Shown here: positions 34,550 to 43,771 of the stretch, piece after piece
Layout of the letters: each line of letters begins with the position of its first letter
Position numbering within the stretch: the first letter of the stretch is position 1
NCBI GenBank assembly: GCA_947445775.1
Contig: CANFEB010000004.1
Span: 42,802-106,801 of the forward strand
DNA: 64,000 nt
Direction: 5' to 3'
DNA from: Oligoflexales bacterium
Lineage (GTDB): Bacteria > Bdellovibrionota_B > Oligoflexia > Oligoflexales > RGVZ01
The notes under the pieces: model-generated
Told to the model about the DNA's origin: nothing
Seen by the model: only the letters and a program-made list of their open reading frames with translations
The model's database searches: none
Program-made: the position numbers and the translations under genes

Positions 34550-36108
34550 TTGCGATTTTTCTTTCTCGCGGTTTTGGCAGCCTTGCGCATCTTGCGAAGT
34601 TTATCTCGGTCTACCGGACGTGCGACCTTGGTGTCGGCGCCGGCACCACCGCCAAAAAGTCCGCCCATGGCGCCCAGATCAGGCATACCGCCCGGCATGC
34701 CTCCTCCAAGGCCTCCGAGCCCGCCACCCATGGCCGCCTTGCGCAGTTGGTTGAGCTGGCCCAAAGCCTTGCCCCCCGGAATTTTTCCGAGAAGTCCCAT
34801 CCCCTGTCCAAGCATCCCCATCATCTGGCGCATTTGCTTAAAGCGCTTAATCAGGTCCGACACCTCGCGCGCCTGCCGACCAGAGCCTCGCGCCACGCGC
34901 TTGATCCGGCTGTCATTGAAACTGTTCGGGTCCAAGCGTTCACGTTCTGTCATCGAATCGATCATGGCCTTGACCTTGACCAGTTCGCGGTCGTCAAGGT
35001 TGACGTTCTTTGGAATCATTCCCTGCATGGGCAGCTTGGCCATGACTTCCTTGAGAGATCCCATTTTCTGAATACTTGAAAGCTGCTCGTAGAAATCCCG
35101 AAAGTTGAATTGCCCCTTGAGCATCTTCATGGCTTCGACTTCGCGGTCGCCCTCCGACACGCGGTCGAAGTCTTGCATCAAACCGACAATATCGCCCATT
35201 CCAAGAATGCGACTGGCCAAACCTTCAGGACGGAATTCTTCGAGGCGTTCGAGATCCTCTCCCATACCCAGAAACTTGATGGGCTTGCCGGTGGCTTCCT
35301 TGATGCTCAGGGCCGCGCCGCCGCGTGCATCACCGTCAAGTTTGGTGATGACCACGCCGTCAATACCAAGGCGAGAATCAAAGGCCTTGGCGGTTGTCAC
35401 CGAGTCCTGACCCATCATCGCGTCACAAACGAGCAAAATATTATCAGGCTTGGTCAAGCGCTTGATATTTTCCAACTCGGCCATCAAGGTATCGTCGATC
35501 GTCAATCGTCCGGCCGTATCGAAAATAACAACGTCTGCACCCTGCGCCGGTGCGGCGATCAGAGCCTGACGGCAAATCTCAACCGGGTCTGCGTTTGGCA
35601 GTGAGAAAACAGGAGTCCCGAGGCGCTGCCCCAAGACCTTCAATTGTTCAATTGCAGCGGGGCGATAGATGTCGGCCGCGACCAGCATCGGTTTACGCCC
35701 GGATTTTTGCAGGTGGCGCGCAATCTTAGCAGTTGTCGTAGTTTTACCGCTGCCCTGGAGGCCCACCATCATCACGGTTGCCGGACGGAAGGAAGGCAGA
35801 TTAAGGCTGGTATCCACCGGCCCCATGAGGCTCTCAAGTTCTTGGCGACAGATTTCCACAAAGTGGTCGCCTGGGCGGACCTTCAGCCGCGCATCGCCAC
35901 TGCCAGCGCGAACTTGGACCGAACGCCCGAGGGCGCCGTCGTGGATGCGTTTTAAAAACGTTTTCGCAACACCGTACTCAACGTCGGCGTCCAACAAACT
36001 TTGACGGACAGAGTTGAGCGCCTCTTTGAGGTTTTCTTCGCTGAGGGTCGAGACGCCCTTCAACTGGTCGCGCGCCTGTTTAAAACCATTGGAAAGGATA
36101 TCGAGCAT
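34546..36108 (-). CDS. ffh: Signal recognition particle protein Ffh (SRP54)
   Basis: 520 residues, longer than E. coli Ffh (453). The N domain starts MLDILSNGFKQARDQLKGVS. The G domain has GLQGSGKTTTTAKIARHL, DIYRPAAIEQLKVL, DTAGRLTIDD, TKLDGDARGG and LGMGEDLERLEEF. The M domain that binds 4.5S RNA and signal peptides follows (MQGMIPKN ... DPNSFNDSRIKRVARGSG). It ends with a Gly/Met-rich tail (GGLGGLGGGMPGGMPDLG) and a basic terminus. It forms a co-translational targeting system with FtsY (20469-21695). A 7-bp inverted repeat sits just upstream of the start codon. It is followed by miaB with a 4-bp overlap. Confidence 0.96.
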   Translation of the reverse strand: MLDILSNGFKQARDQLKGVSTLSEENLKEALNSVRQSLLDADVEYGVAKTFLKRIHDGALGRSVQVRAGSGDARLKVRPGDHFVEICRQELESLMGPVDTSLNLPSFRPATVMMVGLQGSGKTTTTAKIARHLQKSGRKPMLVAADIYRPAAIEQLKVLGQRLGTPVFSLPNADPVEICRQALIAAPAQGADVVIFDTAGRLTIDDTLMAELENIKRLTKPDNILLVCDAMMGQDSVTTAKAFDSRLGIDGVVITKLDGDARGGAALSIKEATGKPIKFLGMGEDLERLEEFRPEGLASRILGMGDIVGLMQDFDRVSEGDREVEAMKMLKGQFNFRDFYEQLSSIQKMGSLKEVMAKLPMQGMIPKNVNLDDRELVKVKAMIDSMTERERLDPNSFNDSRIKRVARGSGRQAREVSDLIKRFKQMRQMMGMLGQGMGLLGKIPGGKALGQLNQLRKAAMGGGLGGLGGGMPGGMPDLGAMGGLFGGGAGADTKVARPVDRDKLRKMRKAAKTARKKNRK

Positions 36109-36115
36109 CGTAAAG

Positions 36116-36139
36116 GAACCCCATTCTGATATGGGGTTC
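36116..36139 (-). promoter_or_regulatory. Hairpin just upstream of the ffh start
   Basis: GAACCCC (36116) pairs with GGGGTTC (36133) over a 10-nt loop, 7 nt before the ffh ATG on the minus strand. No good Shine-Dalgarno outside the stem is visible, so the hairpin could hide the initiation region or act as a weak attenuator. Confidence 0.35.
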
Positions 36140-36203
36140 TATAGACCAAAATTGGGGGCTTGTCCCGGATTTGCTGGCACAAATACGCTGCTGCGCGGGT
36201 GTT

Positions 36204-37814
36204 TCAGCTTCCTGGCGATTCTTTGATAACAGGCCGTGGCTTCGCCGACAGCCATTCAATCTTACCCTCGGCGATGGGGGCTGCGGGCATGGCTGAATCT
36301 TCAATGGCGGAGGCAGCCTGCTGCAGAACTTGGACGATGTACGAATACGTTCCAGTCGGTAGGCGCAGGACCTTGGTTTCGCCGTTGGCGACCAGAAACT
36401 CGGTGTCACTGGTGATGCTTTCTGCGACGTAACGCTGGGGCGTCCAGGTCACATCATCGATGCCGCCACTTCCAGGCCCTTCCCGCCCGACACAAGCCGG
36501 CTGGTTCGGAGAGGTGACCAATCCGAGCTCCTGGGCAATCAAAAGGCGCTGGTGGTTGCCGTCAAAAAGGGGATGCCAGCATGCATAACCAAGGATTGAC
36601 CCGGCGTCGTGGACAGCATCCGTGGCCATATTTGATGATGGTGTCTCGACGGCCGCCCGGCGACGTCCGCCCCCGGTGCGACGATCCCCAGTTCCAGCCC
36701 CACGCCAAGCATTTTGGCGCTCAATCAGCATCGCTTGAGTGAATTTTGCCAGACCCAATACGACATCTTCTTCTGGCTTAAGGGTCACCAGAAAGGTCGA
36801 ATTGGCCTGGTCAGCCGCAGGCAAGCTGACGGTCAAGGCCCCGATTTTACTTGTATTTTCAAAAATCTGACGCAACGAGCTGACTTCGCCGGCTATTTTT
36901 GCCGCCACTGAAGCAGCCATGGCTCTGGCCTCATCTGGCTTGGCCAATTCACCGCAAAACGTGTCAATAACTCGTTGATCATCGAGGACCAGTGGCAATT
37001 CCGGGCGCAGTGAACGGCGAATGATCGCGCAGGTGTTTTTCAGAGCCGGCCTTGGATCTACTTCCACCAAAGAATTCTGCAATGCCGTGGTGATGTTGAG
37101 ACCGATCGCGACGCGGCGCGCCAACAAATAGGGCTGACGAGTCCAACCGGAAATCATTGCCTGCCTGGTTTTTTCAAGGGCCACATGAATCCCTGGGACG
37201 TCGGGCGTGGCAGGCTGGCAGATCCAACCGGCAGTGCCACTGGCTGCTGGCTGCAAACCAGCATTGCAGTCGGGGGCAAAGCCTGCCAACCAACCGCCAA
37301 TGGCCGCGACAACTTCGGGGGTTGCAGCGATGGGAACATCCGCGGGGGCCTCGACATCGGCGCAGGCAGCCTGCATCCATTCGTCGGGCACCGCAGAGGT
37401 TGATATGAACTCAGTTGATTCATCACCGAGGTAGCCTCGGACCAGAACTTTGACTCCATAACGACTCACCGTAAAGCGAACCGGGCGCATGCCAAACGGC
37501 GTCGCAAGGTCGACTTCCCAGCGCGAGTGAAATGGTGCGGCGCCGCCCGCCGGGTTGCGGCAACTGGAGACCAAGAGTCGCGCCACCTCTTTTTTGGCAA
37601 AATCTAATCCAACCACAGCGACAACGGGCTCAGGCTTGAACCATTGAGCCGCTGCCTCACGGGAAGCAATGGCTGCCGGCAGCGCTGAGGGGTTGCCACC
37701 CGAGCTGGAGGCCGGGAGTGCGTCATATTGTTTTTTTGGAGTTAAACGGCATCCTGTCGCGGACAAGGAAGATGCGGCTAGCGATGCAAGAAGAAGAAAA
37801 TGCGGCCTAGTCAA
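36204..37814 (-). CDS. Hypothetical lipoprotein
   Basis: The tracked start (37850) overlaps the upstream gene by 44 bp; TTG 37814 (encoding M-TRPHFLLLASL) with GGGAG 6 nt upstream gives an 8-bp overlap and a clean signal peptide. The lipobox is LSATG|C near residue 22. The ~510-residue mature part has several Cys and no motif I can name. It contains a low-complexity basic stretch (GDRRTGGGRRRAA). It follows a gp19-like gene and may belong with it. Probably attached to the periplasmic face of an envelope membrane. Confidence 0.62.
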   Translation of the reverse strand: MTRPHFLLLASLAASSLSATGCRLTPKKQYDALPASSSGGNPSALPAAIASREAAAQWFKPEPVVAVVGLDFAKKEVARLLVSSCRNPAGGAAPFHSRWEVDLATPFGMRPVRFTVSRYGVKVLVRGYLGDESTEFISTSAVPDEWMQAACADVEAPADVPIAATPEVVAAIGGWLAGFAPDCNAGLQPAASGTAGWICQPATPDVPGIHVALEKTRQAMISGWTRQPYLLARRVAIGLNITTALQNSLVEVDPRPALKNTCAIIRRSLRPELPLVLDDQRVIDTFCGELAKPDEARAMAASVAAKIAGEVSSLRQIFENTSKIGALTVSLPAADQANSTFLVTLKPEEDVVLGLAKFTQAMLIERQNAWRGAGTGDRRTGGGRRRAAVETPSSNMATDAVHDAGSILGYACWHPLFDGNHQRLLIAQELGLVTSPNQPACVGREGPGSGGIDDVTWTPQRYVAESITSDTEFLVANGETKVLRLPTGTYSYIVQVLQQAASAIEDSAMPAAPIAEGKIEWLSAKPRPVIKESPGS

Positions 37815-38313
37815 CCTCGACTCCCTGAACGGCGAGCTCGATCCGTTCATGGAAACCGCCGGAGGAGAGGGCGGCAGCCTCTACCGACCAAGATACTGGT
37901 TGGCAGGATTTCAAGACATAACGGGCGATCTCATCGCCATCGCGATTTTCCATCACTAGATGGATGTCCTTAAGACCCGAACGCTCTTTCATTGTATTTT
38001 TGGCCCACAAGTACAAGGAGGGGTCCGTAACAAAATCGCGCTGCAAAACGACGCGCCGAACTTGGCCTGAATTGAGGGAAGAGCCGGATTCGTCGTCCAC
38101 GCCGACAACTCCGTCAAACCCGCCAAAATCGACACCTTCAATTTCCACGTGGGTGCGAAATGCCTGACGCGAAAATCCTGCAGGAAGTTCCGGAGATGCC
38201 GCCAAATAAATAAGCAAAGCCGGAAGAATCAGCAGCGTGGCTGTCCGGAATTTTTGTGCCAGTGGGGCCAGTTTGCCCGCTAATCTGGCGATAGTTTTTG
38301 CGCCAAAACCCAT
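37807..38313 (-). CDS. Membrane-anchored T4 gp19-like (tail tube fold) protein
   Basis: I prefer ATG 38313 (AGGGA 7 nt upstream) over 38439, which overlaps the RidA-like gene. After one transmembrane helix (TATLLILPALLIYLAASPEL) the rest (~120 aa) matches the gp19/TIGR02241 tail-tube pattern. It reads HVEIEGVDFGGFDGVVGVDD (strand and G-F-x-x-V-x-G), then RVVLQRDFVTDPSLYLWAKN, then VMENRDGDEIARYVLKSCQP and WSVEAAALSSGGFHERIELA. Phage tail tubes and contractile injection systems (Hcp relatives) use this fold. An N-terminal membrane anchor is unusual, and no sheath, baseplate or other injection gene is nearby. Confidence 0.62.
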   Translation of the reverse strand: MGFGAKTIARLAGKLAPLAQKFRTATLLILPALLIYLAASPELPAGFSRQAFRTHVEIEGVDFGGFDGVVGVDDESGSSLNSGQVRRVVLQRDFVTDPSLYLWAKNTMKERSGLKDIHLVMENRDGDEIARYVLKSCQPVSWSVEAAALSSGGFHERIELAVQGVEVD

Positions 38314-38410
38314 TTTCAGGTCCCTGGTGGCCAGACAAAATCTATTGACTTTCTCCAAGGTTAGCATGGTCCCCATGACGACGCCAACCCCCAATTTAGG
38401 ATTCGGCTCA

Positions 38411-38812
38411 TTAGGCCGGAAGGTTAACGATGGCATCAATCTCGACCAAGACGTCCTTGGGCAGGCGACTCACCTCGACCGTCGCTCGGGCCGGAAACGG
38501 TGCTTCAAAAAAAGTGCCATAAACTTCATTAACCTTGGCGAAATCCCCCATGCTTTTCAGGAAGATTGTCGTTTTCACAACATGACCCATGGTGCCGCCG
38601 GCAGCCTCGATGATGGCGCGAAGATTTTTTAAAACCCTGACCGCTTGCTCCTCCACATTGTTGCCAACCAGCTCTCCACTAGCTGGATCCAACGGGATTT
38701 GACCCGAGACAAACAGCAGGCCTCCGCCATGAACTGCATGAATGGCTTGTGAATAGGGACCGATGGCGGCCGGAGCCGCGCTCGTTTGAATGGCTTTTTT
38801 AGTGATGCTCAT
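38411..38812 (-). CDS. RidA-family (YjgF/YER057c/UK114) enamine/imine deaminase
   Basis: ATG 38812 has GGAG 6 nt upstream; the tracked 14 extra residues are dropped (133 aa). The family pattern is clear: AAPAAIGPYSQAI, LLFVSGQIPLDP, NLRAIIEAAGGTMGHVVKTT and the C-terminal RATVEVSRLPKDVLVEIDAI, where the Arg binds carboxylates and the Glu completes the active site. RidA hydrolyses reactive 2-aminoacrylate and related imines from PLP enzymes in the cytoplasm. It overlaps the end of the TPR gene by 14 bp, so it is in the aspS-TPR-ridA unit. Confidence 0.92.
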   Translation of the reverse strand: MSITKKAIQTSAAPAAIGPYSQAIHAVHGGGLLFVSGQIPLDPASGELVGNNVEEQAVRVLKNLRAIIEAAGGTMGHVVKTTIFLKSMGDFAKVNEVYGTFFEAPFPARATVEVSRLPKDVLVEIDAIVNLPA

Positions 38813-39839
38813 TTTTTGCTCCAGTGGAAATGACGTTGGACTCATTAATTCCATTAATCTCGGCCATCAGTGCTGGGATCACCGTATCAATAACGCTTGC
38901 CGGCAGGGTTTTCATCCCCTGAAGGGCCTCGAGGCTCGCCCGGGCTTCCGACATTTGCTCCATCGCGATTTGCGCCTGGGCCAGATGAAGCTGGAGTTTC
39001 CATGACAAAGGCTTGCCTGCGCGGGCTGATTTCACACGCCAGATCACCGCTGGGATCCGGTCATAAAGACCGCATTGACCCAGGACTGCCGTGTATTCAA
39101 CCAGAAATTCCTCGGATGCGGCGCCGTCGCTGTACGACGCATAGAAAGCTTCCAAGGCATTTAATTTGCGCTCTGGTTCAGCTGGTGCCACGAGCTCGGC
39201 GACCATCGACAAACCAGCCCAGGAGTTGTTCTCGCCCGCCAGCTTTTCCAACAACTTCGTGTGGTCTGGAATCTCCATCTGTTCAAAGACCCAGGCCAGC
39301 AATTCCCACAGGCCGCAGTGGTTGGCATCGGCATTCAAACCGGCCTCAATCCAGGCCCGTGCCTCATCGAAACGCCGATCATGGATTAGAATTTGCGCCA
39401 TATTCATGTAGGGGGCGGTCTCGCCTGGAACCAATTTCTGAGCTTCTATAAAAGCCTGTTCGGCTTGCACCAGACTGCCAGCGAGCATGGCGGCGTTCCC
39501 AAGATGAAACTGGGCACGAAAATCGGCGACAGGAAACAGGTCACGGTGCGCAGCATACATCTGCAGGGCTGCTGCCGGCATGTCCATGGTGACCAACTCT
39601 TCAAGAATATTCACCAAGACTGCGCTGCCAACGTTTGCGGCGCCAACATTGTCAGCGCGCCCGTCGAGCTGATGATCCTGCGCATAAGCGAGCAGGGCCT
39701 GACCAAAGGCCGCCGCCGCCTCATCGCTCACCTTGGCCGACAAGTCGCCACGATAATCTGACGTGATGCCCAGGTAACGCCGCAGCGCCGGACCCATGGG
39801 AAACGAATTGAAATTAAAACCGGCGTGATCATTATTCAA
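38799..39839 (-). CDS. TPR-repeat cytoplasmic protein
   Basis: 346 residues from a TTG overlapping the aspS stop by 8 bp; no signal peptide. Helical repeats of TPR type are clear in the middle: RAQFHLGNAAMLAGSLVQAE, PYMNMAQILIHDRRFDEARA and WIEAGLNADANHCGLWELLA. The C-terminus has another pair (LQLHLAQAQIAMEQMSEARA). Probably a protein-interaction scaffold; partner unknown. Sandwiched between aspS and a RidA-family gene with overlaps at both ends. Confidence 0.75.
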   Translation of the reverse strand: MNNDHAGFNFNSFPMGPALRRYLGITSDYRGDLSAKVSDEAAAAFGQALLAYAQDHQLDGRADNVGAANVGSAVLVNILEELVTMDMPAAALQMYAAHRDLFPVADFRAQFHLGNAAMLAGSLVQAEQAFIEAQKLVPGETAPYMNMAQILIHDRRFDEARAWIEAGLNADANHCGLWELLAWVFEQMEIPDHTKLLEKLAGENNSWAGLSMVAELVAPAEPERKLNALEAFYASYSDGAASEEFLVEYTAVLGQCGLYDRIPAVIWRVKSARAGKPLSWKLQLHLAQAQIAMEQMSEARASLEALQGMKTLPASVIDTVIPALMAEINGINESNVISTGAKNEHH

Positions 39840-41655
39840 GACGTTGAACCCTTATGTGCAAATCGCGCAATTGATCGCTGGAAACCTCGCCCGGCGCACC
39901 CGTCATCAGGCAAGTGCCCTTTTGGGTCTTCGGGAATACGATGACATCGCGGATTGCATCGCATCCTGTCAAGATCATCGTCAACCGGTCCAGACCAAAG
40001 GCAATCCCGCCGTGGGGCGGAGCGCCGAATTTCAGTGCTTCCAGAAGAAATCCGAACTTGGCTTGGGCGTCTTCGTCCGACAGGCCAAGAGTTGCAAAAA
40101 CCTTTTTCTGAACTTCGGGATCATGAATCCGGATGGAACCGCCCGCCACTTCATTGCCATTAAGCACGAGGTCGTAAGCCGAAGCCTTGATGGCAGCAGG
40201 GTCACTGTCCAAAAGCCCGATATCTTGCGGACGCGGCGACGTAAACGGATGGTGCTTGGCGATCCAACGGTTGGCACCCGCGTCTCTTTCCAGCAACGGA
40301 AATCCTTGGATCCATAAAAAGTTGAGCTGCGAGGGCTCATAAAGTTTGAGTCGCGCTCCCAATTGATTGCGCAATGCCCCAAGCGAAGCCTTGGTCACGT
40401 CATAACCACCCGCTCCAAACAAAACCAGATCGCCCGCCTGTAAATTGAGCTTTTTGTCGATCGCATCCACCGTCTCGTCCGAGAAGAACTTGGCAACCGG
40501 AGACTGCCACCCGGCGAGCCCCGATCCTGCGCCCTTTTTGGCCCAAGCCAGGCCCTTAGCCCCATATTGACGAACGAAATCAGTCAATTCGTCGATGTCC
40601 TTGCGGCTGAACGCCTCAGCTTGCCCTTTCACCACCAGTGCATTCACGATGCCGCCCGTGCTGATTGCCTCGGCAAAAACTTTGAAGCCACTGGCGGCAA
40701 CCAAATCGGACACGTCTTGGAGCTTCAATTCAAAACGCGTGTCGGGTTTATCGACGCCGTAATGCTCCATGGCATCGTCGTAGGACATGCGTGGAAACGC
40801 TGGAATTTCCCGACCATCAAAAAATTCGCTCACCGCCTGACGGGTGATCGCCTCGAAGGTCGCAAGGACTGCCTCCTCATCAACAAAAGACATTTCACAG
40901 TCGACTTGGGTAAATTCCGGCTGCCGGTCCGCACGCAAGTCTTCATCGCGGAAACATTTGACCACCTGATAATAGCGGTCAAAACCCGACACCATCAGCA
41001 CCTGTTTAAATAGCTGCGGACTCTGTGGGAGCGCATAAAAATGCGAAGGATGAATCCGCGAAGGAACTAGAAATTCCCGCGCCCCTTCTGGAGTTGATTT
41101 ATAAAGAAACGGCGTCTCGATATCGAGAAAACCCTGGCCCTCAAGAGCCCTGCGCATTGACTTCACGAACTTTATGCGCTTGAGGATGTTGTCCTTGAGG
41201 CGCGGACGCCGCAAATCTAGGTAGCGGTATTTGAGGCGCAGCGCTTCACTGGTTTCGGCGTCTTCGCTGACGGGAAAGGGCAGCACGTCGCAGGCATTGA
41301 GGATACGCAATTCTTTCACTGCAATTTCGATGGCGCCCGTGGCTATGGCCTTGTTGATCATGCCGTCGGGGCGCTTTTGCACGATGCCCTTTAATGCGAT
41401 GACGAACTCATTGCGAATGGCCGACGCCGCATCCAGAAGTTGCGGAACAATTCCTGGGTCAACGACAACCTGGGTAAAACCGAAACGGTCACGCACATCC
41501 ATGAAAATCAATTGGCCGTGGTCGCGTCGCCGGTGAACCCACCCCATTAGAATGACTTCCTTGCCGGCATGGTCCGCGTTAAGCTCGCCAAGATTGTGGG
41601 AACGCTGCCAGCGTTGTACGCCAGTTCCAAGGCCCGATCCAAATACAGAAGTCAT
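39832..41655 (-). CDS. aspS: Aspartyl-tRNA synthetase, bacterial type
   Basis: 607 residues, the size of bacterial AspRS with the GAD insertion. The N-terminal anticodon-binding OB fold has VILMGWVHRRRDHGQLIFMD. Class II motif 1 lies near FVKSMRRALEGQGFLDIETP. Motif 2 is VVKCFRDEDLRADRQPEFTQ and motif 3 is HGGIAFGLDRLTMIL. GGAGG is 6 nt before the ATG. It charges tRNA-Asp (and tRNA-Asn in a non-discriminating form; which type cannot be read here). First gene of a leftward unit that continues with overlaps into the TPR and RidA-like genes. Confidence 0.96.
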   Translation of the reverse strand: MTSVFGSGLGTGVQRWQRSHNLGELNADHAGKEVILMGWVHRRRDHGQLIFMDVRDRFGFTQVVVDPGIVPQLLDAASAIRNEFVIALKGIVQKRPDGMINKAIATGAIEIAVKELRILNACDVLPFPVSEDAETSEALRLKYRYLDLRRPRLKDNILKRIKFVKSMRRALEGQGFLDIETPFLYKSTPEGAREFLVPSRIHPSHFYALPQSPQLFKQVLMVSGFDRYYQVVKCFRDEDLRADRQPEFTQVDCEMSFVDEEAVLATFEAITRQAVSEFFDGREIPAFPRMSYDDAMEHYGVDKPDTRFELKLQDVSDLVAASGFKVFAEAISTGGIVNALVVKGQAEAFSRKDIDELTDFVRQYGAKGLAWAKKGAGSGLAGWQSPVAKFFSDETVDAIDKKLNLQAGDLVLFGAGGYDVTKASLGALRNQLGARLKLYEPSQLNFLWIQGFPLLERDAGANRWIAKHHPFTSPRPQDIGLLDSDPAAIKASAYDLVLNGNEVAGGSIRIHDPEVQKKVFATLGLSDEDAQAKFGFLLEALKFGAPPHGGIAFGLDRLTMILTGCDAIRDVIVFPKTQKGTCLMTGAPGEVSSDQLRDLHIRVQRLE

Positions 41656-41781
41656 GTGCTGCCTCCGGAAGCCGCTCGAAGATTAACGACTGCCCGTTTT
41701 TTTTGGTAATATCATCAACGGTCAACGCCGCCCTGAACGGCAGGGATTAAAACAAAATAAAGTCATGAAGTCGAACCCCCA

Positions 41782-43701
41782 TTGTCAAACCTTCTTTCAT
41801 TAAAAAACAGGACTCCGGGCCTGATCGTGGTTTTGACCACCGGCCTAGCCGGCCTGTTGACTCTGCCGCGCACCATCACCGACATGGACGGGGCTGAATT
41901 TGCCTTGATCGCCGCCCGCGGGGGCATCGCCCACCCGCCTGGCTATCCGCTTTATAGCGCCATGCTGCGCGGGTGGCATGAGGCCTTCGCCCGCTGGTTC
42001 GCCTCCGGAGATGTCACCGCCCCCGGTGTTCTCGCCGTCATGTCGGTCGCCATGTCGATGGCCACCGCCTGGCTGATTTGGGTTGGGATCACCACTGTGC
42101 AAAATCGTCCCAGATTGGCCGCTGCCGCAACCCTGATCGTCATGCTGGCAAGCCCCGTTTGGCGGGCCAGCACCGGACTTGAACCCTTTGCCCTCAATGA
42201 CCTGATGGGGGCAGGGCTGATGTTTCTTGCGGCATCTTCTCTGGCCGGGCGCAAAGGCCTTGCCTTCCCAACCGGAATGGTTTTCGGCCTGGCTTTTTGC
42301 AATCATCATTCACTAGCCTTCGCCTTCCCGTTGGCCCTGCCGGCATTGGCCTTGGCCGCCCCTTCCGCCATGACAATATCGGCCCGGACAAATTTACGGA
42401 CCAATCTGACAACGGCTGCCGGCGGGTTTATCTTGGGCCTCCTACCGTTGGTCTGGTTTGCCACCCAACGCAACAACACCGCAGGCTTTGTTTGGGGCGA
42501 TTGGAGCGACTTTCTTTCGCGCCTGGACAATCATCTTTTTCGGCGTGATTACGGGACTTTAAGTTTGAAAGCAGGCGCCGATGGGGGATGGCTCAGCGGC
42601 CCCCTCTTCATGCTGAAAGTCTACGGCCAGAGCCTGTCGTGGATCTGGTTGGCCGTGGCGATTTGGGGCGGTTTCAGCGGCATCAACGCTTTCAGAAAGT
42701 TTGAATGGGCATGCCTCGCCGCCTTTCTCAGCACCGGCATCGTCATGCCGATGCTTTTCCGGATGGAAGCCGCCTCGGACACAGCTGAAATCATGCGGCG
42801 TTTTGGCGCCTTGCCGCTGATTTTTTTGGCGCCCGCCATTGCCATCGGCCTGGCGCGATTGCAAGCGAGGCTACCCGCCAATTTGCCGGTGCGTTGGCAC
42901 CATGCGCCCGCAGCAACCTTGATTATTGTGATCGGGCTTCATGGATTGCTGCAATTCAAAACCAGCAATCGCCGCTTGGAAACTTTGGCCGACACCCACT
43001 TGAGCGCGTCCTTGGCAGCACTTCAACAGGTGTTGATTTCACCAAGAAGCGCTTCGCCGCAGAAGTCTCAAGCGAAATCCCAAGCGAAGTCCCCCTGGAT
43101 CGTGACCAACACGGACCTAGATTTCTTCGGTTTTACTTACAAAACAGCCACCATGACGCCAAAGCCCGTCGTTATCCAGACCGGTCTATGGCCCAGCCTC
43201 TGGTACCGCAGGCAATCCCTGAAATTCCTTGCAGAATCGGGCGTTCAAATTTCTCCAGAAGCCGCGGCCTTGCTGATGACTCCTTTGGCCCCGAACGAAG
43301 ACTTCAAGATTTTGCAGAAAATCCTGTTCGCGGCCCTTCGGGACCACCGCCTTTTTTTAAGCGCTGGAGTTTTCCCAGGAATGAACGCTTTGATCGACAC
43401 CAGCTATCCTGTGGCGAGCTTCATCCTACCGGTCGCCACCGGAAACGAAGCTGAAATGCCCCCCCATTCGGCGATGATCAGGATCAACGAGCATTTTTCC
43501 CAGCCCGTCTTGGCGGCCCTCGAAGCAAACACGTGGCAGACCTATTGGGAGCATTACTCATTGGATGGCTGGCGCAGGACCTGGACGGCCCTCGCTGCTG
43601 CGTCCGAAAGCACGGCAGACTCTGCTGAGCTTAAAATTTGCACAGATACAATAAAAAAACTTGGCCCAGCGTCTGGCCCTGACACCCAGCAAATTCCCTA
43701 G
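41782..43701 (+). CDS. DUF2723 polytopic membrane protein (GT-C glycosyltransferase-like)
   Basis: 639 residues from a TTG start. The N-terminal half has many transmembrane helices, and the family motif is present: ITDMDGAEFALIAARGGIAH followed by HPPGYPLYSAML, matching DUF2723, related to GT-C protein O-mannosyltransferases. The acidic DxE-like residues in the first loop are the likely catalytic or metal region. The C-terminal ~220 residues are soluble, probably periplasmic, with a 12-bp repeat encoding SQAK. It probably transfers sugar from a lipid-linked donor to an envelope acceptor. It is divergent from aspS and 70 bp upstream of nuoCD. Confidence 0.8.
   Translation: MSNLLSLKNRTPGLIVVLTTGLAGLLTLPRTITDMDGAEFALIAARGGIAHPPGYPLYSAMLRGWHEAFARWFASGDVTAPGVLAVMSVAMSMATAWLIWVGITTVQNRPRLAAAATLIVMLASPVWRASTGLEPFALNDLMGAGLMFLAASSLAGRKGLAFPTGMVFGLAFCNHHSLAFAFPLALPALALAAPSAMTISARTNLRTNLTTAAGGFILGLLPLVWFATQRNNTAGFVWGDWSDFLSRLDNHLFRRDYGTLSLKAGADGGWLSGPLFMLKVYGQSLSWIWLAVAIWGGFSGINAFRKFEWACLAAFLSTGIVMPMLFRMEAASDTAEIMRRFGALPLIFLAPAIAIGLARLQARLPANLPVRWHHAPAATLIIVIGLHGLLQFKTSNRRLETLADTHLSASLAALQQVLISPRSASPQKSQAKSQAKSPWIVTNTDLDFFGFTYKTATMTPKPVVIQTGLWPSLWYRRQSLKFLAESGVQISPEAAALLMTPLAPNEDFKILQKILFAALRDHRLFLSAGVFPGMNALIDTSYPVASFILPVATGNEAEMPPHSAMIRINEHFSQPVLAALEANTWQTYWEHYSLDGWRRTWTALAAASESTADSAELKICTDTIKKLGPASGPDTQQIP
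43069..43092 (+). repeat. 12-bp tandem repeat encoding QAKS
   Basis: Two copies of caagcgaaatcc in the DUF2723 gene. Confidence 0.8.
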
Positions 43702-43771
43702 TTATCAGGCACTTGGCATGCTAACGTTTTGACCCTAACAGGCCAAGCTGCCACCGGGGAGAATAGAATCC

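Noticed and set aside
36204-37850. Start of the lipoprotein at 37850
   Set aside because: It would overlap the upstream gene by 44 bp and place extra residues before the signal peptide; TTG 37814 with GGGAG fits better.
37807-38439. Prophage or contractile injection system around the gp19-like gene
   Set aside because: Only one gp19-like domain is present; neighbours are RidA-like, TPR and lipoprotein genes, with no other phage or injection genes.
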